NCBI GenBank assembly: GCA_002914845.1
Contig: JXTC01000038.1
Span: 335,466 to 399,465 of the forward strand
Length of the DNA: 64,000 nt
Direction: 5' to 3'
DNA from: Trema orientale
Taxonomy: Eukaryota > Streptophyta > Magnoliopsida > Rosales > Cannabaceae
Shown: piece by piece, positions 36,405 through 48,799 of the stretch
How the letters are laid out: each line of letters starts with the position of its first letter
How positions within the stretch are numbered: position 1 is the first letter of the stretch
Notes under the pieces: generated by a model
Databases searched by the model: none
Told to the model about the DNA's origin: nothing
What the model saw: only the letters and a program-made list of their open reading frames with translations
Translations under genes and position numbers: made by a program

Positions 36405-38043
36405 ACATTGCTGCGATGAACTTGTAGAGCTAATCCTATCATCAGTTCCGATGTCAGTGGCCATCTGTTATAAACTGTTAGGGAAGCTTTTCCGTAAGAA
36501 GAAGTTAGGTCGTAATGTCGTGAGAGGTATCCTTATGCAGTCTTGGGAGCGAGAGCACAGTTGGGCCATTTCGGAAGTAGATCAGAACCTTTTCGTCTTC
36601 ACTTTCTATAAAGAGGAGGACAAGAAATTTGTACAGGATCACGGCCTCTAGATAACCAATGGAAGTCTTCATGTATTGAAAGAATAGCACCCTAACACAC
36701 CACTTGTCAGCATCCAGTTTCATTCTGCTGAGTTCTAGATTCGAGTAATAGGTTGACCGATCTGCTACTTCTCGAAAGAGAATTCCAAAAGGATTGGGCA
36801 AAAAGCATGCAAAGATTTGAAAGTTTGGGTGCCTAAACCACATTCGCAACTCTGGGGTATATCTCTCCAAATCCGAGTAGAAGTCGATCTCCGATGTCCA
36901 TTGATTATTCACTGATTGCTAGCTTCTTCTTGAAGAACAAACTCAATATGCCTCAGTAAATTCAGCTCAAATACGCGAGGCTCTATAACTTTTGCTTCAA
37001 GTGCGGTCTAATAGACCATAAGGACAAAGATTACAAGTTGCCTATCCCAGCTATGGCTAGGACTCAGCTGGCTGGACTATGCAACTCTACAGCCACTGGG
37101 TTAAAGGTGTTTCACAAATAGTGAGTTATTTTGTCCCTAATCTTCACTATTAACAATACGCTTGTGGTAAAGGAAAACCAATGCCTTTGCCCCTTGGTAT
37201 TAGAGAAGTCGATTCTTGTTGTCCCAAGGACAAAAAATTGGCGTGAAAGGAGTATAGTTAATTATACAGTAATCGTAGTCGACACATCTTTACGCGTGGA
37301 CACCAATGAGGAGGATACCAGGGACTCGGTCCAAGTACCCAGTACTGAAACAAGCCACAAGGGACTGTCTGATCGCATGACTACAACTTTGGTCAGGTCT
37401 TCCTCTCAAAGTCCAACGAATATTATATCTAAGTCCTCTAGTACTGTGGAAGGAGAGGTGGTGGCAAAAGCTCAATTAGCTATGCTCTCAAAAAAGACAA
37501 GAAAGCAGGGGAGGAAATGTTTTTGTTCTAGATATATCAGACTCGGATTTCAATAAAGTGGTGGACTTCGTGCTTCTTCCTAGCCCAGCAAACCAGTATC
37601 AATCGACCCAAGTAAACTTAATCCCTTCTTATGGGCTTTGTAAGCTCCTAATGGTCCCAAATTTAAAGAAAAAAAGAGCCCAACCATTGTTGATACCACG
37701 AATAGAATATAAGGGCTGAGTTAATAGAGATCTAAGTAGAGCACATAGCCCTTCACTAGGCTTATATGATATAGAAGTGGTAGAGCCCATTGGGAAAGGT
37801 CTCAACTTAAGCTCCAGGGACTTATTTTTTTCTACGGAGCCACAGAGAGTGAAGACCATGCTACATATATGACTCCTTCTAAGGTCACCATTTCAAAATC
37901 ACGCAAAAGAGGGCTGAGTCGTTCTCATAGTAAATGTCTTTCTTCGAAGAGAGTTCCAACTGCAGTGTTATCAGACTTGTCTACACTGATTATTACTAAT
38001 ATTAAATAGGCAGGGGTTAGCCTAATAGCTCCCCGTTGCACCA

Positions 38044-41000
38044 ATGAAAATACTGGCAGCCAACTGTCGAGGCCTCGGCAGTTAGAGACCTCCAGGCACT
38101 CTTTCGTCTCTATTACCCAGAGTGTCTGATTCTCTCAGAGACCTTAAAAACTAAAAGTGCAATGTTTTCTAAATTCCTTGCCTGGGACTTTCCCCATTTC
38201 TATTACGTCCCTCCCGTTGATCTTTCTGGGGGGGTTTTACGTTGCATTGAAGTTTAGCCTATGTCTTGAGCCTGTGGAGATGGATAAATATGCTATCACT
38301 TACTTTGTGCATTTAGAATCGTCTCTAGACGTTACTTACAGCTATTTATAGCCCTCTTAAAACTTTGGGTCGTGCTCCCTTTTGGAATCGAGTGAGAGAT
38401 ATTCTAACTTATTTTTCACTACCTTGGCTGTTGGTGGGAGACTTGAATAGTATTTTGTGGGATAGCGAGCATTATGGGCCTGAATCTCTAAGAAGCTCAC
38501 AATATTCCTCTCAGGCACTAAAAGCAACTGTTAACGATTTGGGCCTCATTAATCTGGGGGTTAAAGAAGGCAGGTTCTCTTGGCAAAATGGTAGAAGGGA
38601 CTCATTCTTTGCCAGAGCCCAATTAGATCGGACCATTTATGATAGCTAGTAGCGTTCTCTATTCCGACAGCCTCAGTGTGCATGTTACCAGCAATATTCT
38701 CTAGCCATAACCCACCGATTATGAATTTATTTGGCGAAAGGAGAGTTAAACACAACTTTAAATTTCTTGTTGCTTGGACTCGGGATAATCGATCTCATCT
38801 GTTAATGCGGAAAGCTTGAGACTCTTACTCTCACTCCATCCCGGGGAACTAACTGCTTGGTTGGCAAAATATTATACGAAAAGCCCTCTGCGCTTAGATT
38901 AAGGGCCAGTTTGATCACATACAAATGGAGATGAAGACCATTTGTAATCAAATCAACTTTTGCCAACAGTCGCCTCTAATAAACACTCTGATCGATTGTG
39001 AATCCTAACTGCGGGGCCATTTGGAGGAGCTCCTAAAGATAGATGAATGTATTTGGCATCAGAAATCAAGAGCCCTATGGCTTAAGGATGTGGATAAGAA
39101 TACAAAATTCTTTCACCTTTCTATGATCATAAGAAAAAGAAGGAACTTTAAAAGTGCAATTAAGAATGAGGAGGGCAGATTGTTGGAAACCAGAGAAGAT
39201 ATTGGGAGTGCCTTTTTTGAGTAAACTATTCGCCACCTTCACAGCTCAACTGACTCATTCCCTTGAAGCATTGGAAGACTTGATAAATCATTATATTCCT
39301 CTTGAGGACAAGGAGGTGATGGCAGTGATCCCTACTAATGACGAACACGAGTATTCTATTTAGTATAAACCTGTGGAAGGCACCTAGACTGGACGGATTC
39401 TCGAGTACCTTTTATAGTTGTTATTGGGATATTTTTTCTAACGATATTCTAAATATAGTTCGTGATTTCTTCATATACGAATGGCTTCCCCCAGCTTTCA
39501 ATGTTACTAATATTGTATTGCTGCCAAAAAATAAGAGACATATCTTGTTGAATGACTTGGACTTAACATTATCTACAAAGTTATTACAAAGATCCTTGCG
39601 AATAGGGTAAAAAGCTTACTGCTAAGAATTATTTGCCCTCTTCAGTTTGCTTTTGTCAAAGGAAGATTTATTATGGAAAAATCAATTATAACTTAAGAAA
39701 TTCTCCATACTATGAAGAAGAAGAGAGGTCGGGGTGGTTTTATAATGCTCAATATTGATATAGAAAAAGCTTATGACTAGGTTGATTGGAAAAAGTCTTA
39801 ACATGCTTTAGCTTTCATACCTCGTGGATTCAATGGGTTATGCTCTGTGTTTGATCTGCTTCCCTTTCTCTTTTATTAAATAGGAGCTCGTTTGGAGCTA
39901 TTACCCCAACTAGAGGATTAAGACAAGGGGACCCAATATTCCCTTATCTCTTTATCATGTGCACAAAAGTCCTCTCATGTCTGCTCATTAAGGCAAGTAA
40001 TGAAAGACAATTGAAAGGGATCAAAGTAAGTAGAACTGGGCCAGAAATTTCCCATGTATTATTTGCAGACGACCTGCTTCTTTTTGGAAGAGCAACTAAG
40101 AAAACTGCTAGAGAAATGACACACTGTATCCAGTGGTACTGCAACTAGTCAGACCATAAAATTAATCCACAAAAATCTTCAGTGTACTTCAGTAAGAATA
40201 TCCCTCGTATGAAAGCCATCAGTGTGAATTCAGTGCCAGGCTTCTAGTAGGTCAAATAAAACTCTAAATACCTAGGGTTGCCAATGTTCTTAAGCCATAG
40301 TAGGGTCAAAGATTGGCACTATATTGTGGAAAAGGTATAGTTGAAGATTTCAGGGTGGAAAATGAAAGTTCTTTCCAAAGTAAGGCGATTGATGCTCATT
40401 TCCTCAGTCGGCCAAGTGATACCTGTTTATGGTATGACAATATTGAAGTTGCCCAAATCTATTTTTACTGAGGTTAACAAGCTTTTGAAAAGGTTCTGGT
40501 GGGGTTTTAACACTTGTGGGAATCCAAAACTATCTTTTAAATCTTAGGATAGCATATGCCAACCAAAGAGTACAGGAGGTCTTGGTATTCGTTGTACAGC
40601 TGATTATAACAGGGCTTTTCTCGCTAAATGGCATTGGCTCCTAACTTCGGGGAGCACTGCGATTTGGGCCAAGGTAATTCGAAGTAAATATCTTTGCTTT
40701 GGTACTTTTCTGGATGCTACTTCTAAACCCTCTGACTCTGCCTTCTGGAAAGCAATCATAGGGGTTAAAGATTTGTCATATACACCAGAGATACACGTTA
40801 CTTTGTGGGCAATCCTTCTTGAATACTACCAGTCCGGACTATAGTAGGGAAAAGAATTGAACTTGAAACACATAACCATTCTGCAATCAAGCATTAGAAA
40901 CAGCCTTGCACCTCTTTTTATAGTGCCCGCCCCCACATTCAACCATTATCATTTATATCTCCTTGGACATTGAGGGTCTCCCTATTGCATTTGAAATCAT

Positions 41001-41690
41001 ATGCTCGGCTCTTTGAATTTTTATTTAAAGACCACGGTGGAGGAGTTGAGGCAAATTTTCTAGAAGTTGAGGCAAATTTTCTTCTCTATGTTTCCTGCTT
41101 GATTGGCCATATTTGGAGAACGCAAAATGCAACTATTTTTGAAGCCAGGTCATTTCATTTATTGAACCTCCATAATTGAGTGATGATCGTACGTGGAATT
41201 TTAGGCTGTTCTAGGTACGTCAAAAAATACTAAGATAGTCCATGAGGTGTGGTGTCTTCCTTCCTAATGGATGGGTGAAGTTTAATACGTATGTGTGTAT
41301 TTGAGAAGCAGATTTGTTAACCTTTGTCCTACTCTGAGACGATAGGGGCACAATGATCTTTGCTTGCTCAGATATGGTGCATTTTACTGACCCCACAGTG
41401 GTTGAAGTTGTAGCTCTACTGGCTGAGATAAAAGTCGTTATAGACCAAGGGTGCCAATTCGTGATTTTCGAAGGAGATTGCGCAAAGGTTGTCAATAGGG
41501 TTCGAGGAATGTTAGACGAACTCAGTTGGGATGCTCGTGAATTATTATTAGACTGTCACCTGCTATTGCAAAGCATCAACATGTGGGAGTCCTCCTAAGT
41601 GGCCAGGTCTGTAAATACAAGGGCTGATAATCTGGCTAAGTGGTGTTCTGAATTTGGTATTCTAGGATCTATTCAGATAATTAATCTGCC
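38044..41690 (+). pseudogene. LINE ORF2 remnant (endonuclease, RT, RNase H)
   Basis: The start MKILAANCRGLG is that of LINE endonucleases (usually with Trp after Ala). VGDLNSILWD (about 38430) is the endonuclease core. RT begins near 39365 (KAPRLDGFSS). Its active site FADD lies at 40062-40073, followed by INPQKSS and a thumb-like GWKMKVLSK segment (about 40355). RNase H (41350-41690) shows FEGDC and NTRADNLAKW. Many stops break the frame, several where related proteins have Trp (for example before SDHKINP, before LKISGWK and before DSICQPK). No functional product is possible. Confidence 0.85.
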
Positions 41691-41813
41691 GCTGTATCTA
41701 TTATGTATGGATTAAGCCCAATCTTTGGCTTGTGTTGTTTATTATGCTTGTACCTTCGTGAGCTTTGCTCTATTTATGAGATTTATCTTAATTCTCATAA
41801 AAAAATATTGAAA

Positions 41814-43434
41814 ATGTTGATTTTTTTAGTTAAAATAAATTTAAAAAAATAGTTCATGAGTGTAGAAAACTTAAAAAATAAAATCATTTCTTAATCACAT
41901 TATATATTCGTTGATTAAATATTTGTTTTAGGTTCAATTTAATTGGATTTTAAAATCTCAAAGTTTTAATTGATATAATTAGAAACTCAAGGTTTTTATT
42001 GCTAGAATTAAAAAAATTTAAGCTTTTATTTAATATAATGAAAAACTTAAGATTTTTTTCGCTAAAATAAAAAATCCCAAGTTTTTTTTTTTTTTTTTAA
42101 TAATAACCCATATAAAAACTGATAAACGGTCATTCCGTTATTAACAAATGATTCTTATTAAAATAAATTATAAAAAAAGGGCCATTTATTACAGTCACTC
42201 ATTATGTTATCAATAGAGTTGTTTTTGGCTGTTTTATTATTAGTATAGTTTCGAGCAAGATAAAATGATAATCTACGAAGACACAAGTTAGATGAGTTGA
42301 TAAAATTCATTAGCGTCATCAAGACTCGTGCTCAGGACAAAGACTCCTAAATGCAAAAGACTGCTGATCAGTAGGATTTGACAGATTCAATTGTTGTTTC
42401 ACCATATGCTTGTGTAGCTTCGCTTAAATTTAACTTTCACCAAAAATGAGGAATGACTACACAAATAAAATAATTACCTTCCGCTGTGCAATCCACCAAT
42501 TGAAAAAGAAAATGACCAAAAAAAAAAAAAAAAAAGGAGAAGTAGCACTTTATAGCTTATATGTAAGAAAATTACACGATTAATCATGAGTTGTAAACCT
42601 TTCAATTTGGACTTTTATGTTTCAAATTTCCCTTAGTTAACAAAAACATGTTAAAATTACTAGTGAATATACAAATTAGCGCTCCATAATAATCAAACAA
42701 ATATAAACGTAAAACGACTATGGAAAAAAAATATATAAATAAAAGAGGAAATATGATTTTATATGATAAATATTCAAAAAAAAAAAATTCCGCATTTTGA
42801 AATTATTTGAAAATTTCCAAATTTATTTAGACAAATACCATTTTTGAAAATATTTATAAAAATATCACTTTTTATTAATTAACGAGGTACTTGCAGTCAT
42901 CGATCAAATTACCTGAAGCAACCAGACTAGTTACTTTAAGTACCTCCATTGATTATCCGAAATAACTCAACTAGTTACATCGAATACCATTAAAAAATAC
43001 TAATTTTAAAGAAAAAGTCAAATTTATTTAAGGGGCTTATAGAAATTTGACCAAATTTTGGGCCCAATTTCTGTAAATGTCCATTTGTCAAATGTTATAG
43101 CAAAATATCCGATATATAGGCTTATATACCAAGTGTAAAATTTTATATACCAAGTATAAAAATTATATACTCAGTATATTTCAGTACAGTAACTAAAATT
43201 GATATATATTTATTTACCAAGTGTAAAAATATATATACCTGGACATTTAGCTATAAAATTTTAAAAATGGACATCTACTTAATCAAATTTAAAATCTTGG
43301 TCATCCACCTAAATTTTTTTTTTTATTTTTTAAACTAATCCAAGATTTTTCAAAAAAAGCCCATCTGAAATTTTTCAATTTTTTGAACTTTGAGTATGGA
43401 TTTTTATAAGAAGTCCTAAATGAGGAAATATGAT
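41814..43434. other. AT-rich DNA with ACTAGTTAC-type repeat pieces
   Basis: No gene. Around 42780-43010 the sequence resembles the MITE of 34620-34860 (ATATCACTTTTT flanks, ACTAGTTAC core), much decayed. The rest is A/T-rich. Confidence 0.45.
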
Positions 43435-44339
43435 TATTTATAAGGTGGCTCTATTGCCACCCATCTTTTTTCTCTTCCCATCCTCTTTTATTTAATCTTT
43501 ATTATGTAAAAATACCCTTATATAAAATGACATAAATACACACAAAGTGTTAAATAAAAATTTCCCTTTAAAAATGTTAAATAAATTTATAACCCTATTC
43601 GTACCACACCCCTTAAACATACCCAGTAAAAAACTTAAATAACTTTGAGACATAAAATTTTAAGAATAAAATTTCATACATTAAATCCAATAATAATCGT
43701 AAATCATACAATTATTTTGGGCATCACCAATCATTTCTCATTGATAATTCATTATTTGGCTGAATGTGTTTCTAGGTTTTTTTTTTTTTTTTTTTTTTAT
43801 CTTTTCATTTTTATATGCAGCTCTTATCTTTCTACTTCTCGTCTATCGCTTGTTGCTGAAGACTTATTTATACATTTAAAAAAAAAAAAAAAAAAAAAAG
43901 TCTGGACTTGGCATCCATATAGGCTATTATTTAATAAGGTTTTTTTTTTTTTTTCTTCTTTAACGGTTATGCTTTATAAAATTTAAAAGAAGATTTGAGT
44001 TTCGAAAAAAAATTAAAAAGAAGATTCATTTTTATTACATATGCCATAGATCATAAAAGATTATGCAATTTTAAATATTCATATTTAATTATTTTTCATT
44101 TATATAGACATAAACTGGAATGGGGAAGAAAGCAAAAGGTAGGATTTCAAAATGATGAGTAAGATATTATTAAAGGATGAGGAAAAAAAAATTCATTGGT
44201 GGTTAATTTTGGAATTGACAAAATTTAAGAGGTGTGAGAAAAGAAAATCCTAAGATTTTAAAATTTCTCAAAGGGTTTATTTAGATTAGAATGGGGAGAG
44301 AAAAAAAAAAATGGGGCAATAGAGCCACCCCTATTTATA
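43435..44339. mobile_element. Non-autonomous DNA element, GGTGGCTCTATTGCC ends
   Basis: Body 43443-44331 (889 bp) with inverted ends: left AGGTGGCTCTATTGCC, right (reverse complement) GGGGTGGCTCTATTGCC followed by a matching CTCTTCCCAT/CTCTCCCCAT stretch. It is flanked by TATTTATA on both sides (43435-43442, 44332-44339), an 8-bp duplication consistent with hAT, though AT-rich enough to arise by chance. Opposed T-run (43777-43798) and A-run (43879-43899) could fold internally. No transposase. Confidence 0.6.
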
Positions 44340-45060
44340 TCATGTTTTATTGCTTATTCCTATTTATATCATGTTTGATTACTTAAATAAGCAATACTTC
44401 CCTTGTCTTATTTAGTCCATTTTTTTAGGTTTATATTTGCATGGTTGATCATATTCAGTCGTTTACATTGACAGGGAACTTGAAAAAAAATCCAAATTCA
44501 AAAGTTTGTACTATAATTTCTTAAAATCCAAGGTTTTTAATGCACAAAGGTAAAAGCCAGTGTAAATTATGTAAACTTTTCCTAAGAGGTATTATATGAG
44601 ATAATGAAAACTAATGGGATCAACTGTAATTTTGTTAGTCACTGTTCAATGTAAAGACAAATACTACGGTGGAAAGTTGATAAAACCGATCATGATTATT
44701 AAAGTAGTGATCCTAAGAAAAATATGTGGAGTCCCATAAATTTAAAATCAAAATCAAAACACCAAAAAAAATGTAAAAAGAAGACAGATATCTACATTAA
44801 CAACAAATGCATACTCATCAAAATGCTGCATAGAGAAAGAGTAAACTAGAAAACTAGTAAAGTGATGTTTCCACGAGTAAGGTGTCCGGAAATTGAACTT
44901 TGCAAGGAGCACTAATTATCTTTATTTCTTTAAAAAACATGGGGGAAACACGTAGGTAAGCTCCCTTGAAAAGCAACTCTTGAAGCAGTGAACCAATTCT
45001 TGTAATTATACGCAATCATCTTGAACTGAAAATTAAAGGGTTCATTTAGTCCTAGGGCTG
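44340..45060. other. Intergenic DNA downstream of the endosulfine gene
   Basis: No gene. TATTTATATCATGTTT occurs twice (about 44332 and 44361). The stretch lies past the likely poly-A site of the endosulfine gene. Confidence 0.45.
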
Positions 45061-45395
45061 ATTAAAGGGTTTATTTAGTCCTAGAGCAACTCGCAGAACA
45101 CAAGGGGCATAAAAACACTGGAAAATACCAGAAGATACTTTCTTTCTTTTGAATAGATCTTCATCCATATGAGACCAATGTTCCACCAACGAAAAAATAT
45201 TGGAACATAGAAGCAAAGATCCACATTGTTCTAGGTCTCAACTGCAGAAATATTGGATTCTCGGATTTTTTCAGTCAATATCCAAACATCTTCAACTTTT
45301 ATTTTAAGGAATAACATCAAATCATTCATTACCTATATAGGTACCAGAATAACAGCCAATGGTACTAATGAGATCGAATTTCTGGTGACAGTCTC
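45061..45395 (-). other. Probable 3'UTR of the endosulfine gene
   Basis: On the - strand AATAAA occurs at about 45070-45075, some 320 bases after the stop codon at 45396, and could be the poly-A signal. A 30-bp duplication (GGTTCATTTAGTCCTAG variants) sits around 45040-45085. Confidence 0.4.
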
Positions 45396-46972
45396 TCATT
45401 CATTACCTGTTGCATCTTCAGATGGAGCACTTCCTCCGTCTACAAAAATCAACACAAAAGATTGCATCAGTACTTTCTTCTTATCCTGTTGCAAACAAGA
45501 CTTTGAAAAGGAAAAGTCTTAGCATTGTGCTATTAAGTTTGAACTGGAAAAGTCTTAGCATTGGTGCTATTAAGTTTGAACTGCTAATTCCAAATAACTA
45601 GATACCTTCACCATCTGCAGGGGCATAAACGGACTTCCGGTATCGTGTCTGCTGTTGCGTGGGCTGAAACATAGGAAAACATCACATAAAGAGCTAAACA
45701 TCATGCCAGAAACTACAGAATGCAAGCACAACACCTTTTTCCATCCTAGTCAGGAAGAAGGGAAGACACTTATTTTTCAGAACACTCTGTTGGCTTTGGA
45801 TTCATTGCCTCGAGAATTCCTTTTGCTTTTGGGAAAGTATTTTGAAAAGAAATTTCCAGTCATTTTGAAACTTCAATGTTCTTAAGAACATAATCACATC
45901 AATGCTTCAGCATTATCATTTTTAACTTTTTGATCCCTTCCGTTTTATTTTTATCTTTTTCTCCTCTCCATTTCAACCTATTGGTACCGGTATAATGGTT
46001 ATCAGATACACTCTATCTTTAACAATTGCCAAAGAAATTGACAATTGTCTATCAGAACCTAATTTCAACTACCACACTTCAGTTTAACATTACAAAACAG
46101 AATTTCAATGAAGCACCATCAGACTGACTGAGAAAAATCAATTATTTGATGTTAGCTTCTCTCAAACCAGAAAATCTTAAGTAACTGGACTAAAGGCCTA
46201 CGCAATCTAACCAAGACTCTTATCTTGTTTGAAATTTAGAACAATTAAATTAATTAGTTCACAGCCATCTAGTTGGCATCAGGGAATTCATATTTTTAAA
46301 TAAAGTGTTATCAATAGATAATACTAATTGGAAGCTGCTTCAAAAAAGCAATGCATTGCGGATTCGTCCAAAAGGTAGAGGAAAGCATAAACTAGCTCCC
46401 TAATAAGGACAATTATTTTGACATGGGAAGGAGAGGAGACCTGCAATTTCGGCCTAAGGGCTTCCAGTGGTCCTTTTGGCTTCTCGACACCTTGCTGTTA
46501 TCAAGAAAAAAATAATTCCAAGGGTTATTTAACTAAACATGTCCTCCACTTCTAGAAAAATCAAGTTCCGATATGATGTTGGAGACACAAGAAGGATACC
46601 TTTCCAAGTGCCCAATCAGCAGAATCAAAGTATGCGCGTTCATGGTCCTGACAACAGATCAAAAATCTTAGATGAAGCAGCATAAGAGAATCTGCTCTAA
46701 TCATTAGGATCAGAATTCAAGAGTCACCTTTGAAATAAGTGGTGGTTTTTTGGGCATAATTCCACCGTACTTTTTCTTTACAGCTGCCTCCTACAAGAAG
46801 CAATAACTTGAGTCAACTGCAAAGTTTTGCGAAATTTATATGGTGATACCAAGGTAATAAAATAATCTTAGCACATATTCTCAAATATGAATGCAACCTC
46901 TTCAGTTTGTGATGGCATGGGTTTTTCAGACTCTACTTGTTCCTGCATTTTGGTATCATCTTCTCCTGACAT
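45396..46972 (-). CDS. Alpha-endosulfine/ARPP19-like protein, six coding exons
   Basis: Coding exons on the - strand are 46972-46898, 46790-46728, 46647-46600, 46494-46441, 45663-45606 and 45439-45396. Every intron is GT-AG and the phases join without a stop, giving 113 residues and TGA. The protein is the plant form of the endosulfine family: an acidic N-terminus (MSGEDDTKMQ), then KKYGGIMPKKPPLISK, the signature FDSADW (53-58) and GVEKPKGPLEALRPKLQ, a basic TRYRKS stretch and an acidic tail. In animals and yeast the Ser of this signature is phosphorylated by Greatwall/Rim15, and the protein then inhibits PP2A-B55 to control mitosis or quiescence. Here the Ser is residue 55. The plant function is inferred from the family. 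Length is normal; nothing is missing. Confidence 0.93.
45510..45583. repeat. 36-bp tandem duplication in an endosulfine intron
   Basis: Two adjacent copies of a unit containing GGAAAAGTCTTAGCATT and TGCTATTAAG differ by one inserted base. They lie in the last coding intron and do not touch splice sites. Confidence 0.7.
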
Positions 46973-47000
46973 TATGTCCTCGTGCCACCCACGCAAGCAA
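46898..47000 (-). other. Endosulfine exon 2 with start codon
   Basis: An acceptor (TTGTTCAG, AG at 47001-47002) opens this exon 28 bases before the ATG at 46972. The upstream intron would run to the donor at 48183, leaving a non-coding first exon. Confidence 0.65.
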
Positions 47001-48183
47001 CTGAACAACAGTAAAGAAACTGACCAATAAATAACAAATTTTCAAAACAATGAGTTAGGAAAATATAAAATCCACCAGGGTACCAAATGAGTTACAACAA
47101 TCTAAAATCTGCTTCCATGGATGAAACTACCTCCATTTAGTTAACAGAAACACAAGAACGAAAAAATGTATCAGCAACTTGTAAACCCCACCCCCAAAAT
47201 GACATACGGCAATATTTTTGTAACCACATTTGAGCATGCAGGGAAAGAAAGCAATCAGAGACATAAAAATTTTACATTGTCTCTAGTATAAAGGGCAGGC
47301 ATAACTCTAAATTAGTTCAAACTTCTTCAGATTGGGAATAGAAGACCCTTTAGCTGTAACCATTCTTTCTATTTCCAAAGCAATGAAAAGTATACAGTAA
47401 AAAATCAAACATCAAAATAAAAATACAATACAAACAACCCCAAGCAGGCAAACACCTTTATCTTGTTTGTGCCAATTGCCAAAGGCATAATTGTAGCTCT
47501 TTTGTTCTAAAAATAACACCTTAACTCCATGATTTTCTTTTTTATTTGGGTTTCTTTCCTAACAAATGACATAAATTCGATCTTATTTCCAACCAATTCA
47601 TCGATAAGATTCCTCGAATTTGAAGTCAAATCCCAACTCTCTTGATATAGCTGCTACAATGGTTTTTCTTTTTCTAATGAGTTTTTCCATTCTTTACAGT
47701 CTACTAGTTCTGTTGTTCTAGTCCTTCTCAACCAACCTTTGATTATTTTATTTTACTATTGTGGTTTGTTGACAATTGCAATATTCATTTAGGAATTGGT
47801 TCAACTATTAACATTTATGTAAATAAAAACTATAGAATCTTGATTCAAATCAAATAATGGCTAGATTTCACTAACATTTATTTTGAGAATAAACCATAAC
47901 AAATTTTAACTAGAAGATTTTTCACCCAAGAAAAAGAAAACTCGCAACTCAGCTACAAATTTCTTCGAATAGATATATATATATATAATACAATATATAC
48001 TGCAAATCACCGAATTATACAAATAATCACACATTTACATGAAAATAATCTAATTCGAGTGTAACAGCTCAAGATCCATGATCATAAATCACCAAAAAGA
48101 GATTTTACATATAGATTTCTCAGAGCCAATAATAACGAACATTAAACCAAAACTAACCGAAAAAGAAACTGTACGGTCCTTAC

Positions 48184-48260
48184 CAGCGATAGATCGAGAT
48201 CAGAACAGAGAGAGTGATTGATTCGAAGAGAGAGAGAGAGAGAGAGAGGTTAGATACTGA
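48184..48260 (-). other. Probable 5'UTR first exon of the endosulfine gene
   Basis: The segment ends in CTG/GTAAGG on the - strand, a strong donor (48183), and carries a (CT)n leader tract on the coding strand (about 48227-48248). Together with the acceptor at 47001 this predicts a 1.18-kb 5'UTR intron, a common arrangement in plant housekeeping genes. The transcription start is only approximate. Confidence 0.55.
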
Positions 48261-48270
48261 GGAGGAAGGA

Positions 48271-48282
48271 GACGTCACGTGG
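48271..48282. promoter_or_regulatory. Composite ACGT element in the endosulfine promoter
   Basis: GACGTCACGTGG overlaps a C-box (GACGTC) and a G-box (CACGTG), sites of plant bZIP and bHLH factors. It lies just upstream of the predicted first exon. The motif is clear; function is inferred. Confidence 0.5.
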
Positions 48283-48799
48283 TGGTGCAAGGACTATTTC
48301 CAAATTTTATTTATTTATTTATTTATATGTGACGGATAGAAAGGACTATTTCCAAATAAATATAGTTGTCATTTTCATTTTTGCATATATATAAATTTTT
48401 TACTTTTGGTGCGTCAGTCAACGCGGTTTATCGGATTCTTATGATTGTGTTAATCAGAACCGTCCATTTGGTCGTTTTGTTGCTCATTTCCATTTGGCAT
48501 TTTTGCTTCTGTTTTAAGTTTTAAGATGACTCCACGATGAATATATCTAGTGGAGTTAAATTTAGGAGAAATTAGACAATATATGGATCAAAAACATTCT
48601 AATTTGACCACTATACTCGAGGTTAGTAAACTTCTAAAATATATGCTTTTTTGACTAAAATGCCCTTAAAAAAGCAAAAGCATAGTCTCTTTAAAAAATT
48701 GGTTCAAATCCTTCGAATTCATTTTAAAACCAAGTTTATGAAAATGGGTGTAGGTTAAAATAGCTTACTACTAAGTTTCAATATATTCTAAGATAATCT

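Larger units (their letters stand above)
35828..37560 (+). pseudogene. LINE ORF1 remnant (DUF4283, zinc knuckle)
   Basis: The frame starts at ATG 35828 and is interrupted after 16-17 codons by the hAT-like insertion. It resumes at 36398 with a DUF4283-type region (KLLGKLFRKKKLGRN, then WAISEVDQNLFVFTF). TAG replaces Trp in EF-stop-IRV (about 36739) and KE-stop-HPN (about 36687). A zinc knuckle near 36993-37035 reads CFKCGLIDHKDKDY: the last Cys has become Tyr. ORF1 proteins bind LINE RNA. The C-terminal part is only partly open (37131-37556) and shows no domain. Confidence 0.8.
35649..41813 (+). mobile_element. Full-length decayed LINE, 12-bp target duplication
   Basis: The element body (35661-41801) is flanked by AAAATATTGAAA at 35649-35660 and 41802-41813 and ends in a short A tail. 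It holds a 5' leader, ORF1 (start 35828, RNA-binding DUF4283 and zinc knuckle) and ORF2 (start 38044: endonuclease, reverse transcriptase, RNase H). This is the order of plant L1-type LINEs with a C-terminal RNase H. Both frames carry many stops and some shifts, so it is dead. ORF1 is split by a hAT-like element (35878-36396). Having both leader and duplication, it inserted at full length and decayed afterwards. Confidence 0.9.

Noticed and set aside
36505-36912. 135-codon - strand frame within LINE ORF1
   Set aside because: The + strand of the same segment carries the DUF4283 pattern of LINE ORF1 with Trp-to-stop changes, which explains the openness of the reverse strand.
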